A DNA stretch of 64,000 bases from Streptomyces durocortorensis (GTDB lineage Bacteria > Actinomycetota > Actinomycetes > Streptomycetales > Streptomycetaceae). The translations under genes were made by a program, and so were the position numbers. The stretch's first letter is position 1. The number at the start of each line of letters is the position of its first letter. The stretch spans positions 1,550,001 to 1,614,000 of the forward strand of contig NZ_CP134500.1 of assembly GCF_031760065.1 (NCBI RefSeq), written 5' to 3'. Positions 38,895 through 47,326 of the stretch are shown piece by piece. Below the pieces are notes generated by a model. That model ran no database searches and was not told the DNA's origin. It was given only the letters and a program-made list of their open reading frames with translations.

Positions 38895-38933
38895 CCTGTG
38901 GGGCACGGATCACATCGATCCGTGCCCCACAGG
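38895..38933. terminator. Terminator of the DAHP synthase gene
   Basis: The perfect 17-bp arms CCTGTGGGGCACGGATC and GATCCGTGCCCCACAGG flank a 5-nt loop. An outer short stem AAGTCCT/AGGACTT (38881-38887 / 38945-38951) encloses it, and GGACTTTTACG follows on the minus strand. It separates aroH from bfd. Confidence 0.88.
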
Positions 38934-38951
38934 TGCGTCCAGTAAGGACTT

Positions 38952-40304
38952 CTACTGGTCGCGGTACATCTCGGCGACGAGGAAGGCCAGGTCGAGGGAC
39001 TGGCTGCGGTTGAGCCGGGGGTCGCAGGCCGTCTCGTAGCGCTGGTGCAGGTCGTCCACGAAGATCTCGTGGCCGCCGCCCACGCACTCGGTGACGTCGT
39101 CGCCGGTCAGCTCCACGTGGATGCCGCCCGGGTGGGTGCCGAGGCTCTTGTGGACCTCGAAGAAGCCCTTGACCTCGTCCAGGACGTCGTCGAAGCGGCG
39201 CGTCTTGTGGCCGGAGGCGGCCTCGAAGGTGTTGCCGTGCATCGGGTCCGTCACCCACGCCACGGTGGCGCCGGAGGCGGTGACCTTCTCCACCAGCTCG
39301 GGGAGCTTGTCGCGGACCTTGTCGGCACCCATCCGGACGATGAAGGTCAGCCGGCCCGGCTCGCGCTCGGGGTCGAGGCGGTCGACGTAGCCGAGCGCCT
39401 CGTCGACGGTGGTCGTCGGGCCGAGCTTGATGCCGATCGGGTTGCGGATCTTCGAGGCGAACTCGATGTGCGCGCCGTCCATCTGGCGGGTGCGCTCACC
39501 GATCCAGACCATGTGTCCTGAGGTGTCGTACAGCTCGCCGGTGCGCGAGTCCGTACGGGTCAGAGCCGACTCGTAGTCCAGCAGCAGCCCCTCGTGCGAG
39601 GCGTAGAACTCGACCGCCTTGAACTCGGCCGGGTCGGTGCCGCACGCCTTCATGAAGTTCAGCGCGTTGTCGATCTCGCGGGCCAGGGCCTCGTAGCGCT
39701 GGCCGGAGGGCGACGACTTCACGAAGTCCTGGTTCCAGGCGTGGACCTGGCGCAGGTCGGCGTAACCGCCGGTGGTGAAGGCGCGGACCAGGTTCAGCGT
39801 GGAGGCGGATGCGTGGTACATCTGCTTCAGCCGCTGGGGGTCCGGGACCCGGGCCTCCTCGGTGAAGGCGAAGCCGTTCACCGAGTCGCCGCGGTAGGTC
39901 GGCAGGGTCACGCCGTCGCGGGTCTCGGTCGACTTGGAGCGGGGCTTGGAGTACTGGCCCGCGATCCGGCCGACCTTCACGACGGGTACGGAGGCGGCGT
40001 AGGTCAGGACGGCACTCATCTGGAGCAGCGTCTTCAGCTTGGCCCGGATGTGCTCGGCGGACACGGCGTCGAAGGCCTCGGCGCAGTCGCCGCCCTGCAG
40101 CAGGAACGCCTCGCCCTTGGCGACGGCTCCCATGCGGGCGCGCAGCTGGTCACACTCGCCCGCGAAGACGAGCGGCGGATACGACGCGAGGTCCGCGAGT
40201 ACATCGCGCAGCGCCTCGGAGTCGGGGTACTCGGGCTGCTGCGCCGCGGGAAGGTCTCGCCAGGTGTTGCCACCGGCGGCGGAGGTATTGGCGTTCACGG
40301 TCAC
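38952..40304 (-). CDS. aroH: Class II 3-deoxy-7-phosphoheptulonate (DAHP) synthase
   Basis: This enzyme condenses PEP and erythrose 4-phosphate, the first step of the shikimate pathway. The 450-residue plant-type (class II) protein has WRDLPAAQQPEYPD, LLQGGDCAEAF, VGRIAGQYSKPRS, YRGDSVNGF, HMVWIGERTRQMDGAHIEF, WVTDPMHGNT and a C-terminal ETACDPRLNRSQSLDLAF. GTG 40304 lies 7 nt after TAATGT with no ribosome site (leaderless type). It diverges from the trp leader, so the control regions of two aromatic pathway genes share 108 bp. Confidence 0.95.
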   Translation of the reverse strand: MTVNANTSAAGGNTWRDLPAAQQPEYPDSEALRDVLADLASYPPLVFAGECDQLRARMGAVAKGEAFLLQGGDCAEAFDAVSAEHIRAKLKTLLQMSAVLTYAASVPVVKVGRIAGQYSKPRSKSTETRDGVTLPTYRGDSVNGFAFTEEARVPDPQRLKQMYHASASTLNLVRAFTTGGYADLRQVHAWNQDFVKSSPSGQRYEALAREIDNALNFMKACGTDPAEFKAVEFYASHEGLLLDYESALTRTDSRTGELYDTSGHMVWIGERTRQMDGAHIEFASKIRNPIGIKLGPTTTVDEALGYVDRLDPEREPGRLTFIVRMGADKVRDKLPELVEKVTASGATVAWVTDPMHGNTFEAASGHKTRRFDDVLDEVKGFFEVHKSLGTHPGGIHVELTGDDVTECVGGGHEIFVDDLHQRYETACDPRLNRSQSLDLAFLVAEMYRDQ

Positions 40305-40399
40305 GGACACAACATTACGGGGTCGCGGAGCCCCTCCATTCGAACGCTCAGCAGATGAGACGTGAACCTCGCACTCTGTGATGTCCCCGTGACGTCCGC

Positions 40400-40405
40400 T
40401 AGGGT
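40400..40405 (+). promoter_or_regulatory. -10 box of the trp leader promoter
   Basis: TAGGGT ends 7 nt before the leader-peptide ATG at 40413, so the transcript probably starts at or very near that ATG. The -35 is weak. Confidence 0.55.
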
Positions 40406-40412
40406 TCGGTTC

Positions 40413-40481
40413 ATGTCGACGCGACAGATCCGGATCTCGATTCAGAACTGGTGGTGGACCGCTCATCCGGCGGCCCGCTGA
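40413..40481 (+). CDS. trpL: Trp-codon leader peptide
   Basis: This 22-codon frame starts ATG TCG ACG and contains three consecutive TGG codons (residues 12-14, in QNWWWTAHP) before its TGA. It is immediately followed by an attenuator and the anthranilate synthase gene. Ribosome stalling at the Trp codons would sense charged tRNA-Trp. It appears leaderless (TAGGGT 7 nt upstream). Confidence 0.93.
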   Translation: MSTRQIRISIQNWWWTAHPAAR

Positions 40482-40503
40482 TTCATCGCGCTGACACTTC
40501 GCG

Positions 40504-40526
40504 AAGGCCGCCCGAGGGGCGGCCTT
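40504..40526 (+). terminator. trp attenuator (intrinsic terminator)
   Basis: The arms AAGGCCGCCC and GGGCGGCCTT flank the loop GAG and are followed by TCCC. An upstream segment GGCGGCC (40469-40475), inside the leader peptide frame, can pair instead with GGCCGCC (40506-40512) as an antiterminator. This gives the classical mutually exclusive pair. Confidence 0.88.
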
Positions 40527-40575
40527 TCCCGCGTTGCGGAGCGGCCGTTCCTCCGTCCGGAAGGAACCTGCTCCC

Positions 40576-42522
40576 ATGCCCCAGAACGCGCCCCGCCCCG
40601 CCTCCGAACTCCTCCGTCGGCTGCTGGCCGACGACGCCCCGCCGTTCGCCCTGCTGCGCCGCCGTACGCCCGGCCGTGACCACGATCACGTCGAACTGCT
40701 GATCGGCGAAGTGCGGCAGGTGGACCGGCTGGCCGATCTGCCGGTGGGCGCGTCGCCGGCGCTCGCCCTGGTGCCGTTCCGGCAGATCGCCGAGCGCGGT
40801 TTCGACGTGCGCGACGACGGGACGCCGCTGAGCGTGCTGGTGGCCGAGGAGACGCACGAGCTGGAGCTCGCGGAGGTGCTGGCGGCGCTGCCCGCCCATG
40901 ACGTGACGGTGGAGGACCGCGGCTTCGATGTGGCGGACGACGTGTACGCGGACATCGTCCGGCGGGTGATCCGGGACGAGATCGGACAGGGCGAGGGCGC
41001 GAACTTCGTGATCCGGCGGACGTTCCGGGGCGAGATCCCGGGGTTCGGGCGGAAGGACGCCCTGGCGCTGTTCCGGCGGCTGCTGGCGGGTGAGCGTGGC
41101 GCGTACTGGACGTTCGTCGTGCACACAGGAGGCAGCGGTGCCGAAGGGGCCTCCGCTTCGGGGCGGCGGACGACGGGTGGGCGGACGCTGGTGGGGGCCA
41201 GCCCGGAGGTACACGTACGGATGTCCGGCGGGACGGTCGTGATGAACCCGATCAGCGGGACCTACCGCTACCCGGCCGAGGGGCCCACCCCCGAGGGCCT
41301 GCTGACGTTCCTCGGGGACCGCAAGGAGAGCGAGGAGCTGTCCATGGTGGTCGATGAGGAGCTGAAGATGATGTGCACGGTGGGCGACATGGGCGGGGTG
41401 GTGGTCGGGCCCCGGCTGAAGGAGATGGCGCACCTCGCGCACACCGAGTACGAGCTGCGCGGCCGGTCCTCGCTGGATGTGCGCGAGGTCCTGCGCGAGA
41501 CGATGTTCGCCGCCACCGTCACCGGCTCGCCGGTGCAGAACGCCTGCCGGGTGATCGAGCGGTACGAGTCCGGGGGCCGCGGCTACTACGCGGGCGCGCT
41601 GGCCCTGCTGGGACAGGATGCGAACGGGGCGCAGACCCTGGACTCGCCGATCCTGATCCGTACCGCCGACATCGCTGCGGACGGCTCGCTGAAGGTGCCC
41701 GTCGGCGCCACGCTCGTACGGCACTCGGACCCGGAGAGCGAGGTGGCCGAGACCCATGCCAAGGCCGCCGGGGTGCTGGCCGCGCTGGGGGTGCGGCCGG
41801 GGCGGCCCGAGGCGGAGGCGGACCGTCCGCGGCTGGCGTCCGACCCCCGGGTGCAGGCGGCACTGGACGACCGGCGCGGCTCGCTGGCCCCGTTCTGGCT
41901 GCGGATGCAGGAGCGCACCCGGGATCTGGCCGGGCACGCTCTGGTGATCGACGGCGAGGACACGTTCACCGCGATGCTGGCCCATCTGCTGCGGGCTTCG
42001 GGGCTCGATGTGTCGGTGCGGCGGTACGACGAGCCGGGGCTGCGCGGGGTGGTCCGGGCGCACCCGGGGCCGGTCGTGCTCGGCCCCGGACCTGGGAACC
42101 CGGGCGACCTCACGGACCCGAAGATGCGGCTGCTGCGCGAGATCACCGCCGAGCTGGTGCGGGACCACCGGCACGGGCTGCTGGGGGTCTGCCTCGGGCA
42201 TGAGCTGATCGCGGCCGAGCTGGGGTTGCCGATCGTGCGCAAGGCGGTGCCGTACCAGGGGGCGCAGACCCGGATCGAGCTGTTCGGGCGGCCGGAGACG
42301 GTGGGCTTCTACAACAGCTTCACCGGGCGGTGCGACGGCCCGGCCGCCGCCGAGCTGGCCGCGCACGGCATCGAGGTGAGCCGGGACGAGGAGAGCGGTG
42401 AGCTGCACGCGCTGCGCGGGCCGGGCTTCGCCTCGGTGCAGTTCCACCCGGAATCGGTGCTGACCGTGCGGGGCTCGGTGATCGTGACGGAGCTGCTGGC
42501 GGGGCTGCCCGTGCCGCGCTGA
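40576..42522 (+). CDS. trpE: Fused anthranilate synthase (TrpE-TrpG type)
   Basis: The enzyme converts chorismate and glutamine to anthranilate, the first Trp-specific step. The 648-residue fusion has a chorismate-binding domain (NFVIRRTF, NPISGTYRYP, DRKESEELSMVVDEELKMM, TVTGSPVQNACRVIE) and a C-terminal class I glutamine amidotransferase with GVCLGHELIAAELG (nucleophile Cys) and FHPESV (His). This single-chain layout resembles PhzE or the Streptomyces TrpE. ATG 40576 follows GGAAGGAA. The leader peptide and attenuator upstream point to a biosynthetic Trp role rather than phenazine production. Confidence 0.93.
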   Translation: MPQNAPRPASELLRRLLADDAPPFALLRRRTPGRDHDHVELLIGEVRQVDRLADLPVGASPALALVPFRQIAERGFDVRDDGTPLSVLVAEETHELELAEVLAALPAHDVTVEDRGFDVADDVYADIVRRVIRDEIGQGEGANFVIRRTFRGEIPGFGRKDALALFRRLLAGERGAYWTFVVHTGGSGAEGASASGRRTTGGRTLVGASPEVHVRMSGGTVVMNPISGTYRYPAEGPTPEGLLTFLGDRKESEELSMVVDEELKMMCTVGDMGGVVVGPRLKEMAHLAHTEYELRGRSSLDVREVLRETMFAATVTGSPVQNACRVIERYESGGRGYYAGALALLGQDANGAQTLDSPILIRTADIAADGSLKVPVGATLVRHSDPESEVAETHAKAAGVLAALGVRPGRPEAEADRPRLASDPRVQAALDDRRGSLAPFWLRMQERTRDLAGHALVIDGEDTFTAMLAHLLRASGLDVSVRRYDEPGLRGVVRAHPGPVVLGPGPGNPGDLTDPKMRLLREITAELVRDHRHGLLGVCLGHELIAAELGLPIVRKAVPYQGAQTRIELFGRPETVGFYNSFTGRCDGPAAAELAAHGIEVSRDEESGELHALRGPGFASVQFHPESVLTVRGSVIVTELLAGLPVPR

Positions 42523-42524
42523 GC

Positions 42525-43523
42525 CTATGCGTTCCTCGGTACGAGGACGTTCTCGCTGTGGCGGCGGGCCAGGTGGTCGGTGACGTTCGTGACGGTCGCG
42601 TCGATGATCTGGCCCACCGCGTCCTCGGTGTAGTACGCCTGGTGGGAGGTGACGATGACGTTGGGGAAGGTCACCAGCCTGGCCAGGGTGTCGTCGTCGA
42701 TGCCCTCCAGGGACTTGTCGAGGAAGAACAGCCCGGCCTCCGCCTCGTACACGTCGAGTCCGACGCCGAGGAATCGCCCGGCGCGCACTTCGGTGACCAG
42801 AGCGGCGGTGTCGATGAGGCCGCCGCGGCTGGAGTTGACGAGGATCGCGTCGTCCTTCATCGCCTTGAGGGCGGCCGCGTCGATGATGTGGTGGGTGGTG
42901 GGCAGCAGCGGGACGTGCAGGCTGACCAGGTCGGCCTCCGCGAGCAGCCGCTCCTTGTCGACGTACTCCATGCCCAGCTCGGTACAGGCCGGGTTCTCCA
43001 CGACGTCCCAGCCGAGCAGTTTCATGCCGAAGCCGTGGGCGATCCGGGTGAACGCCTCACCGATCCTGCCGGTGCCGAGCACGCCGACGGTCCGGCCGTG
43101 CATGTCCCGGCCGAGTAGCCCGTCGAGGCGGAAGTCGAAGTCCCGGGTGCGGCTCGCGGCCCGGATGATGCGCCGGTTCACGGCCATGGCCAGGGTCCAG
43201 GCGAATTCGGCGACGGAGTACGGCGAGTAGTACGAGACGCGGGCGACGCGCAGGGCGAGGCGTTCGGCGACGTCCAGGTCGATGTTGTTGAAGCCGGTGG
43301 AGCGCTGGGCGATCATCTGCGTGCCGCCCGCGGCGAGCGTCTGGAGCACCTTGCTGCCGAGGTCGGCGTTGACGCTGGTGGAGATGATCTCGTAGCCCGC
43401 CGCGATCGGGGCGGTGTCCTGGTTCAGGAAGACGTCCAGACAGCGGACCTCGTGCAGCCCCTCGAAGGCCTTCTCGATCAGGGGCTTCTCGTCGGACTGC
43501 ACACCGAAGGCGAGGATTTCCAC
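42525..43523 (-). CDS. D-2-hydroxyacid dehydrogenase (D-lactate dehydrogenase-like)
   Basis: The NAD-dependent 332-residue protein starts at GTG 43523 (VEILAFGVQSDEKP) with GGGAGA upstream. It has RSTGFNNIDL, the Rossmann motif VGVLGTGRIGEAF, NSSRGGLIDT (active Arg), LDVYEAEAGLFF and the catalytic-His segment TSHQAYYTEDA. These are typical of the D-LDH branch (LdhA, DdlA-like), so pyruvate reduction is likely. Its stop is only 2 bp from the convergent trpE stop, with no terminator between them. Confidence 0.9.
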   Translation of the reverse strand: MEILAFGVQSDEKPLIEKAFEGLHEVRCLDVFLNQDTAPIAAGYEIISTSVNADLGSKVLQTLAAGGTQMIAQRSTGFNNIDLDVAERLALRVARVSYYSPYSVAEFAWTLAMAVNRRIIRAASRTRDFDFRLDGLLGRDMHGRTVGVLGTGRIGEAFTRIAHGFGMKLLGWDVVENPACTELGMEYVDKERLLAEADLVSLHVPLLPTTHHIIDAAALKAMKDDAILVNSSRGGLIDTAALVTEVRAGRFLGVGLDVYEAEAGLFFLDKSLEGIDDDTLARLVTFPNVIVTSHQAYYTEDAVGQIIDATVTNVTDHLARRHSENVLVPRNA

Positions 43524-43551
43524 GGGTTCTCCCGATCTGGGGCGGTACACA

Positions 43552-43598
43552 GGGCAGGGCCGGACATGCGCGGATATCGCGAATATACGGCCCTGCCC
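43552..43598. terminator. Terminator after the macSR genes
   Basis: The arms GGGCAGGGCCG and CGGCCCTGCCC enclose a 25-nt interior that itself contains CGCG-GATAT-CGCG. It lies 29 bp after the response-regulator stop on the minus strand. Confidence 0.7.
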
Positions 43599-43626
43599 CC
43601 GGGCCCGCCCGGGTCGAACGGCCCGG

Positions 43627-44334
43627 TCAGACGTCGTCGAGGCCGCGCTCGATCGCGTACCGCACAAGCTCCACCCGGTTGTGCAGCTGGAGCTTGCCCA
43701 GGGTGTTCTGCACGTGGTTCTGCACGGTGCGGTGCGAGATGACCAGGCGTTCGGCGATCTGCTTGTACGAGAGTCCCTTGGCGACCAGCCGCAGCACCTC
43801 GGTCTCCCGGTCGGTGAGCTGCGGGGCCCTGGGCTCGTCCGGCGCGGCGGGTGCGGGGTCGGAGGCGAGCCTGCGGTACTCACCGAGGACGAGTCCGGCC
43901 AGGCCCGGGGTGAAGACCGGGTCGCCGACGGCGGTGGAGCGGACGGCGTCGGTCAGCTCCTGGGTGGAGGCGGACTTCAGGAGATAACCGGTGGCGCCGG
44001 ACTTCACCGCCTCCAGGACGTCGGCGTGCTCGCCGCTCGCGGAGAGGACCAGGACGCGCAGGCCCGGGTGCGAGCCGACGAGCTCCTTGCAGACCTGGAC
44101 GCCGGGCATACCGGGGAGGTTCAGGTCGAGGACCAGGACGTCCGGCTGGGCCGCCCCGGCCCGGCGGACCGCCCCCGGGCCGTCCCCGGCGGTCGCCACG
44201 ACCTCGAAACCGGACTCGGTCAGATCGCGGGCGACCGCGTCGCGCCACATCGGGTGGTCGTCGACGACCATGACCCTGATGGGCCGGTCGGGGGCTCCTC
44301 GCTGTTCGTCCTTGGGTGTGTGCTGCGTGCTCAT
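43627..44334 (-). CDS. macR: Response regulator, NarL/LuxR type (MacR-like)
   Basis: The 235-residue regulator has a receiver domain (acidic pair D25-D26, phospho-acceptor D70 in VLVLDLNLPG, K in YLLKSAS) and a C-terminal LuxR helix-turn-helix (LTDRETEVLRLVAKGLSYKQIAERLVISHRTVQNHVQNTL). ATG 44334 overlaps the kinase stop by 4 bp. Gene order and partner fit MacR of the S. coelicolor MacRS system, which controls morphogenic membrane protein genes. The symbol is inferred from partner and context. Confidence 0.88.
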   Translation of the reverse strand: MSTQHTPKDEQRGAPDRPIRVMVVDDHPMWRDAVARDLTESGFEVVATAGDGPGAVRRAGAAQPDVLVLDLNLPGMPGVQVCKELVGSHPGLRVLVLSASGEHADVLEAVKSGATGYLLKSASTQELTDAVRSTAVGDPVFTPGLAGLVLGEYRRLASDPAPAAPDEPRAPQLTDRETEVLRLVAKGLSYKQIAERLVISHRTVQNHVQNTLGKLQLHNRVELVRYAIERGLDDV

Positions 44335-45578
44335 CGGGCCGATCCTGCCTTCCCCCGGGAAACCCTCGGTGCTTTGGGAACCTTCAACTCGACCTCGGTG
44401 CCCTGTCCGGGGACCGAGATCAGCTCTGCCGTGCCGCCCAGATCGCGCAGCCGGCCGCGGATGGACAGCGCGACACCGAGCCGCCCCTCCCCCTCCGCCT
44501 GGGCGAGCCGCCCCTCCGGAATGCCGGGGCCGTCGTCCCGGACGGTGACGATCACCTCGTCCGGCTCGTCCTCGACCAGGATCCACGCCTGCGCGTCCGC
44601 CCCCGCGTGCACCCGGACATTGTCCAGGGCGGCGCTGACGGCGGCGGCCAGCTCACGGGCGGCCGCGGCGGGCAGCAGCACCGGAGCGCCCGGCTCCGCG
44701 AAGCTGGTGCGGGCGCCCGCGTGCGGGGCGAGGAGGGCCCGCAGATCGCAGGTGGCGTCGCCGCCGGGCCCTTCCCCCTCGTCGACCGTACGGACCACGG
44801 CCCCCTCGGCGGCGTCCTCGGAGACCCGGGTCGGCGGGACCAGGCCGCTGGAGACCAGGGTGCGCAGGGCGACCTCCTGCTCGCCCGCCATCCGGCCCAG
44901 CTCGGCCGCCTCGCCGCCCAGCGCGGTGCCCCGGCGCTGCACCATGGCGAGGACCTGGAGCACGCTGTCGTGGATGTCGCGGGCCAGGCGTTCGCGTTCG
45001 CGGGTCGCCGCCTCGATCTCCAGGGCGCGGGCCAGGGTGCGTTCACTGGCCCGGGCGACCTCGACGACGTACCCGATGGCGATGGAGGCGACCCACACCA
45101 GCAGGACGTTGTGGTAGGTGTCCCGGCTGGGCTCGCCGCGCTGGATGATGTTGGCGACGGCGACGAAGGTGGAGGCGAAGGCCGCCCACCGCCAGCCGCC
45201 CTTGATCGCGAAGGCGAGGACCGAGCCGGCCGTCCAGATCGACGGCAGCGTCGGTCCGTCGAACGACTGGGAGTCGAAGTCGGCGAGCGGGGTGAGCAGG
45301 ATGCCGGTCAGCGCGACGACCAGGTCCGCGCCGAGGAAGCGTTTGGTGCAGCTCGCCGCCGAGCGGACCTTCGGCAGTGTGGCGAGCGTCCAGACGAAGA
45401 GGAACGCCAGATAGGCGACGGCCACCCAGGGCCGCTCGAACCTCTGCCGGCCGAAGTCGTCCTTCCCGAAGATCGCGAGCAGTACCGCGTAGATCATCGT
45501 CAGGACGCGGTAGCCCGTCAGCGCACGCCACAGCGGCAGCTCCACCGACATCCGTACGACCCGTTCACGCTTGGCCAT
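44331..45578 (-). CDS. macS: Sensor histidine kinase, MacS family (DUF5931)
   Basis: The 415-residue kinase has about five N-terminal membrane helices (the DUF5931 sensor region) and a HisKA_3 box with H203 (ARDIHDSVLQVLAMVQRRG). A HATPase follows with LDNVRVHAG (N-box) and RDDGPGIPEG and GRLGVALSIRGR (G-boxes). The product pairs with the response regulator downstream (4-bp overlap). The acyltransferase gene ends 30 bp upstream on the same strand, so all three may be one transcript. Confidence 0.9.
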   Translation of the reverse strand: MAKRERVVRMSVELPLWRALTGYRVLTMIYAVLLAIFGKDDFGRQRFERPWVAVAYLAFLFVWTLATLPKVRSAASCTKRFLGADLVVALTGILLTPLADFDSQSFDGPTLPSIWTAGSVLAFAIKGGWRWAAFASTFVAVANIIQRGEPSRDTYHNVLLVWVASIAIGYVVEVARASERTLARALEIEAATRERERLARDIHDSVLQVLAMVQRRGTALGGEAAELGRMAGEQEVALRTLVSSGLVPPTRVSEDAAEGAVVRTVDEGEGPGGDATCDLRALLAPHAGARTSFAEPGAPVLLPAAAARELAAAVSAALDNVRVHAGADAQAWILVEDEPDEVIVTVRDDGPGIPEGRLAQAEGEGRLGVALSIRGRLRDLGGTAELISVPGQGTEVELKVPKAPRVSRGKAGSAR

Positions 45579-45608
45579 GGCCCACCCCCCGGACGGTGAA
45601 CGACGCGG

Positions 45609-46379
45609 TCAGGCGCCGGACCGTTCCGTTCCGTTCTCGTCGCGCGCGGCGGCCTGCTTCCGGTCGCGCTTGGCCTCCTCGGCCTTCGCCTTCGCCTCGT
45701 CGGCGATCTGGCGCTTGGCGGCGGTGGCGTAGATGTCCACGTACTCCTGACCGGAGAGCTTCATGATCTCGTACATGACCTCGTCGGTCACCGAGCGCAG
45801 GATGAAGCGGTCGCCGTCCATGCCCTGGTAGCGGCTGAAGTCCAGCGGCTTGCCGATCCGGATGCCGGGGCGCATCAGCCTGGGCACCACCTGGCCGGGC
45901 GGCTGGATCTTCTCGGTGTCGATCATCGCGACCGGGATGACGGGGGCGCCGGTGGCCAGGGCCACGCGGGCGAGACCGCCGGGCTTGCCCCGGTAGAGGC
46001 GGCCGTCGGGCGAGCGGGTGCCTTCGGGGTAGATACCGAAGAGGCCGCCGCTCTCGACGACCTGGATGCCCGCCTTGATCGCGGCCTCACCGGCGCCGCG
46101 GGCTCCGGAGCGGTCGACGGGGAGCTGGCCCACGCCCTTGAAGAAGGCGGCGGTGAGCCTGCCCTTCACCCCGGGTGCGGTGAAGTACTCGGCCTTGGCG
46201 ATGAACGTGACCTTGCGGTCCAGCACGGCCGGGAGGAAGAACGAGTCGGAGAACGACAGGTGGTTGCTCGCGAGAATCGCCGGCCCCCGCTCGGGGATGT
46301 TCTCCAGGCCCTCCACCCACGGCCGGAAGGCGAGCTTCAGGGACCCGCCGATGGAGAACTTCATTGCGCCGTAGATCAA
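45609..46379 (-). CDS. 1-acyl-sn-glycerol-3-phosphate acyltransferase (PlsC family)
   Basis: PlsC enzymes acylate lysophosphatidic acid at the membrane. The 256-residue protein has NHLSFSD (H40, D45, the HX4D motif), a substrate-binding stretch GQLPVDRSG, YPEGTRSPDG (E119) and VIPVAMIDTE. The C-terminus is an Ala/Lys/Glu-rich charged helix. The start is TTG 46379 with GGAGG 8 bases upstream; an internal ATG at 46364 is the alternative. It precedes macS by 30 bp. Confidence 0.9.
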   Translation of the reverse strand: MIYGAMKFSIGGSLKLAFRPWVEGLENIPERGPAILASNHLSFSDSFFLPAVLDRKVTFIAKAEYFTAPGVKGRLTAAFFKGVGQLPVDRSGARGAGEAAIKAGIQVVESGGLFGIYPEGTRSPDGRLYRGKPGGLARVALATGAPVIPVAMIDTEKIQPPGQVVPRLMRPGIRIGKPLDFSRYQGMDGDRFILRSVTDEVMYEIMKLSGQEYVDIYATAAKRQIADEAKAKAEEAKRDRKQAAARDENGTERSGA

Positions 46380-46546
46380 CTGCTGTGCCTCCTGTGTGCT
46401 GTCGGTCAGACCTTAACCCGGGGCATCCGCGAGGCCGTGACGGCCCTGGTCGGTGTCGGTCCGGTCGCGTACGGTGAAGTCATCCGTCAAGCACTCCCCC
46501 AGGTGCGTGTACGCCCCCCGCCCCGTCCCACGAACAGGAGACCCTG

Positions 46547-47326
46547 GTGCCGGTCCTCCCTGGAGCCGAGCCGTTCCGCCACGAGGGCGGAGAGGTCGGC
46601 GTCCTCCTCTGTCATGGCTTCACCGGATCGCCGCAGTCGCTGCGTCCCTGGGCCGATCACCTCGCCGCGCGCGGGCTGACCGTCTCGCTGCCGTTGCTGC
46701 CCGGCCACGGGACCCGCTGGGAGGACATGGCGGTCACCGGCTGGCAGGACTGGTACGCGGAGGTGGACCGGGAGCTGCGGGCCCTGCGCGAGCGGTGCGA
46801 GCAGGTCTTCGTCTTCGGGCTCTCCATGGGCGGCGCGCTGAGTCTGCGGCTCGCGGCCAAGCACGGGGACGCGATCAGCGGTCTGGTGCTGGTCAACCCG
46901 GCCAACAAGGTGCACGGCCTCTCGGCGTACGCGCTGCCGGTCGCCCGACATCTGGTGCGCACGACGAAGGGCGTGGCCGACGACATCGCGCTCCCGGGCG
47001 CCCACGAGGTGGGCTACGACAAGGTGCCGCTGCACGCCGCCCACTCGCTGCGGCAGTTCTTCCGGCTGGTCGACGGCGAGCTGCCCCAGGTGACGCAGCC
47101 GGTGGTGCTGCTGCACAGCCCGCAGGACCACGTCGTGCCGCCCGCGGACAGCGCCCGCATCCTGAGCCGGATCTCCTCCACGGATGTCACGGAGATCCTG
47201 TTGGAACAGAGCTACCACGTCGCGACGTTGGACCATGATGCGGAGCGGATCTTCGATGAGAGCTACCGGTTCATCGGCCGTCTCGCACCGAGCGTCGGGA
47301 AGAAGGGGAGCACGTCCGGTGGCTGA
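46547..47326 (+). CDS. Alpha/beta hydrolase (carboxylesterase / monoacylglycerol lipase type)
   Basis: The 259-residue protein has the oxyanion motif LLCHGFTGSP, GHGTRWEDM, the nucleophile elbow GLSMGG (S93), the Asp in LLHSPQDHVVPP and the His in SYHVATLDHD. This is the Est30-like carboxylesterase layout with a small cap. GTG 46547 follows AGGAGACC. It is divergent from the acyltransferase gene, and the next gene overlaps it by 8 bp, so both are co-translated. Confidence 0.92.
   Translation: MPVLPGAEPFRHEGGEVGVLLCHGFTGSPQSLRPWADHLAARGLTVSLPLLPGHGTRWEDMAVTGWQDWYAEVDRELRALRERCEQVFVFGLSMGGALSLRLAAKHGDAISGLVLVNPANKVHGLSAYALPVARHLVRTTKGVADDIALPGAHEVGYDKVPLHAAHSLRQFFRLVDGELPQVTQPVVLLHSPQDHVVPPADSARILSRISSTDVTEILLEQSYHVATLDHDAERIFDESYRFIGRLAPSVGKKGSTSGG

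Noticed and set aside
40451..40702. Alternative small plus-strand frame starting inside the trp leader
   Set aside because: It runs through the terminator and out of frame into trpE. The leader peptide and trpE frames explain the region.
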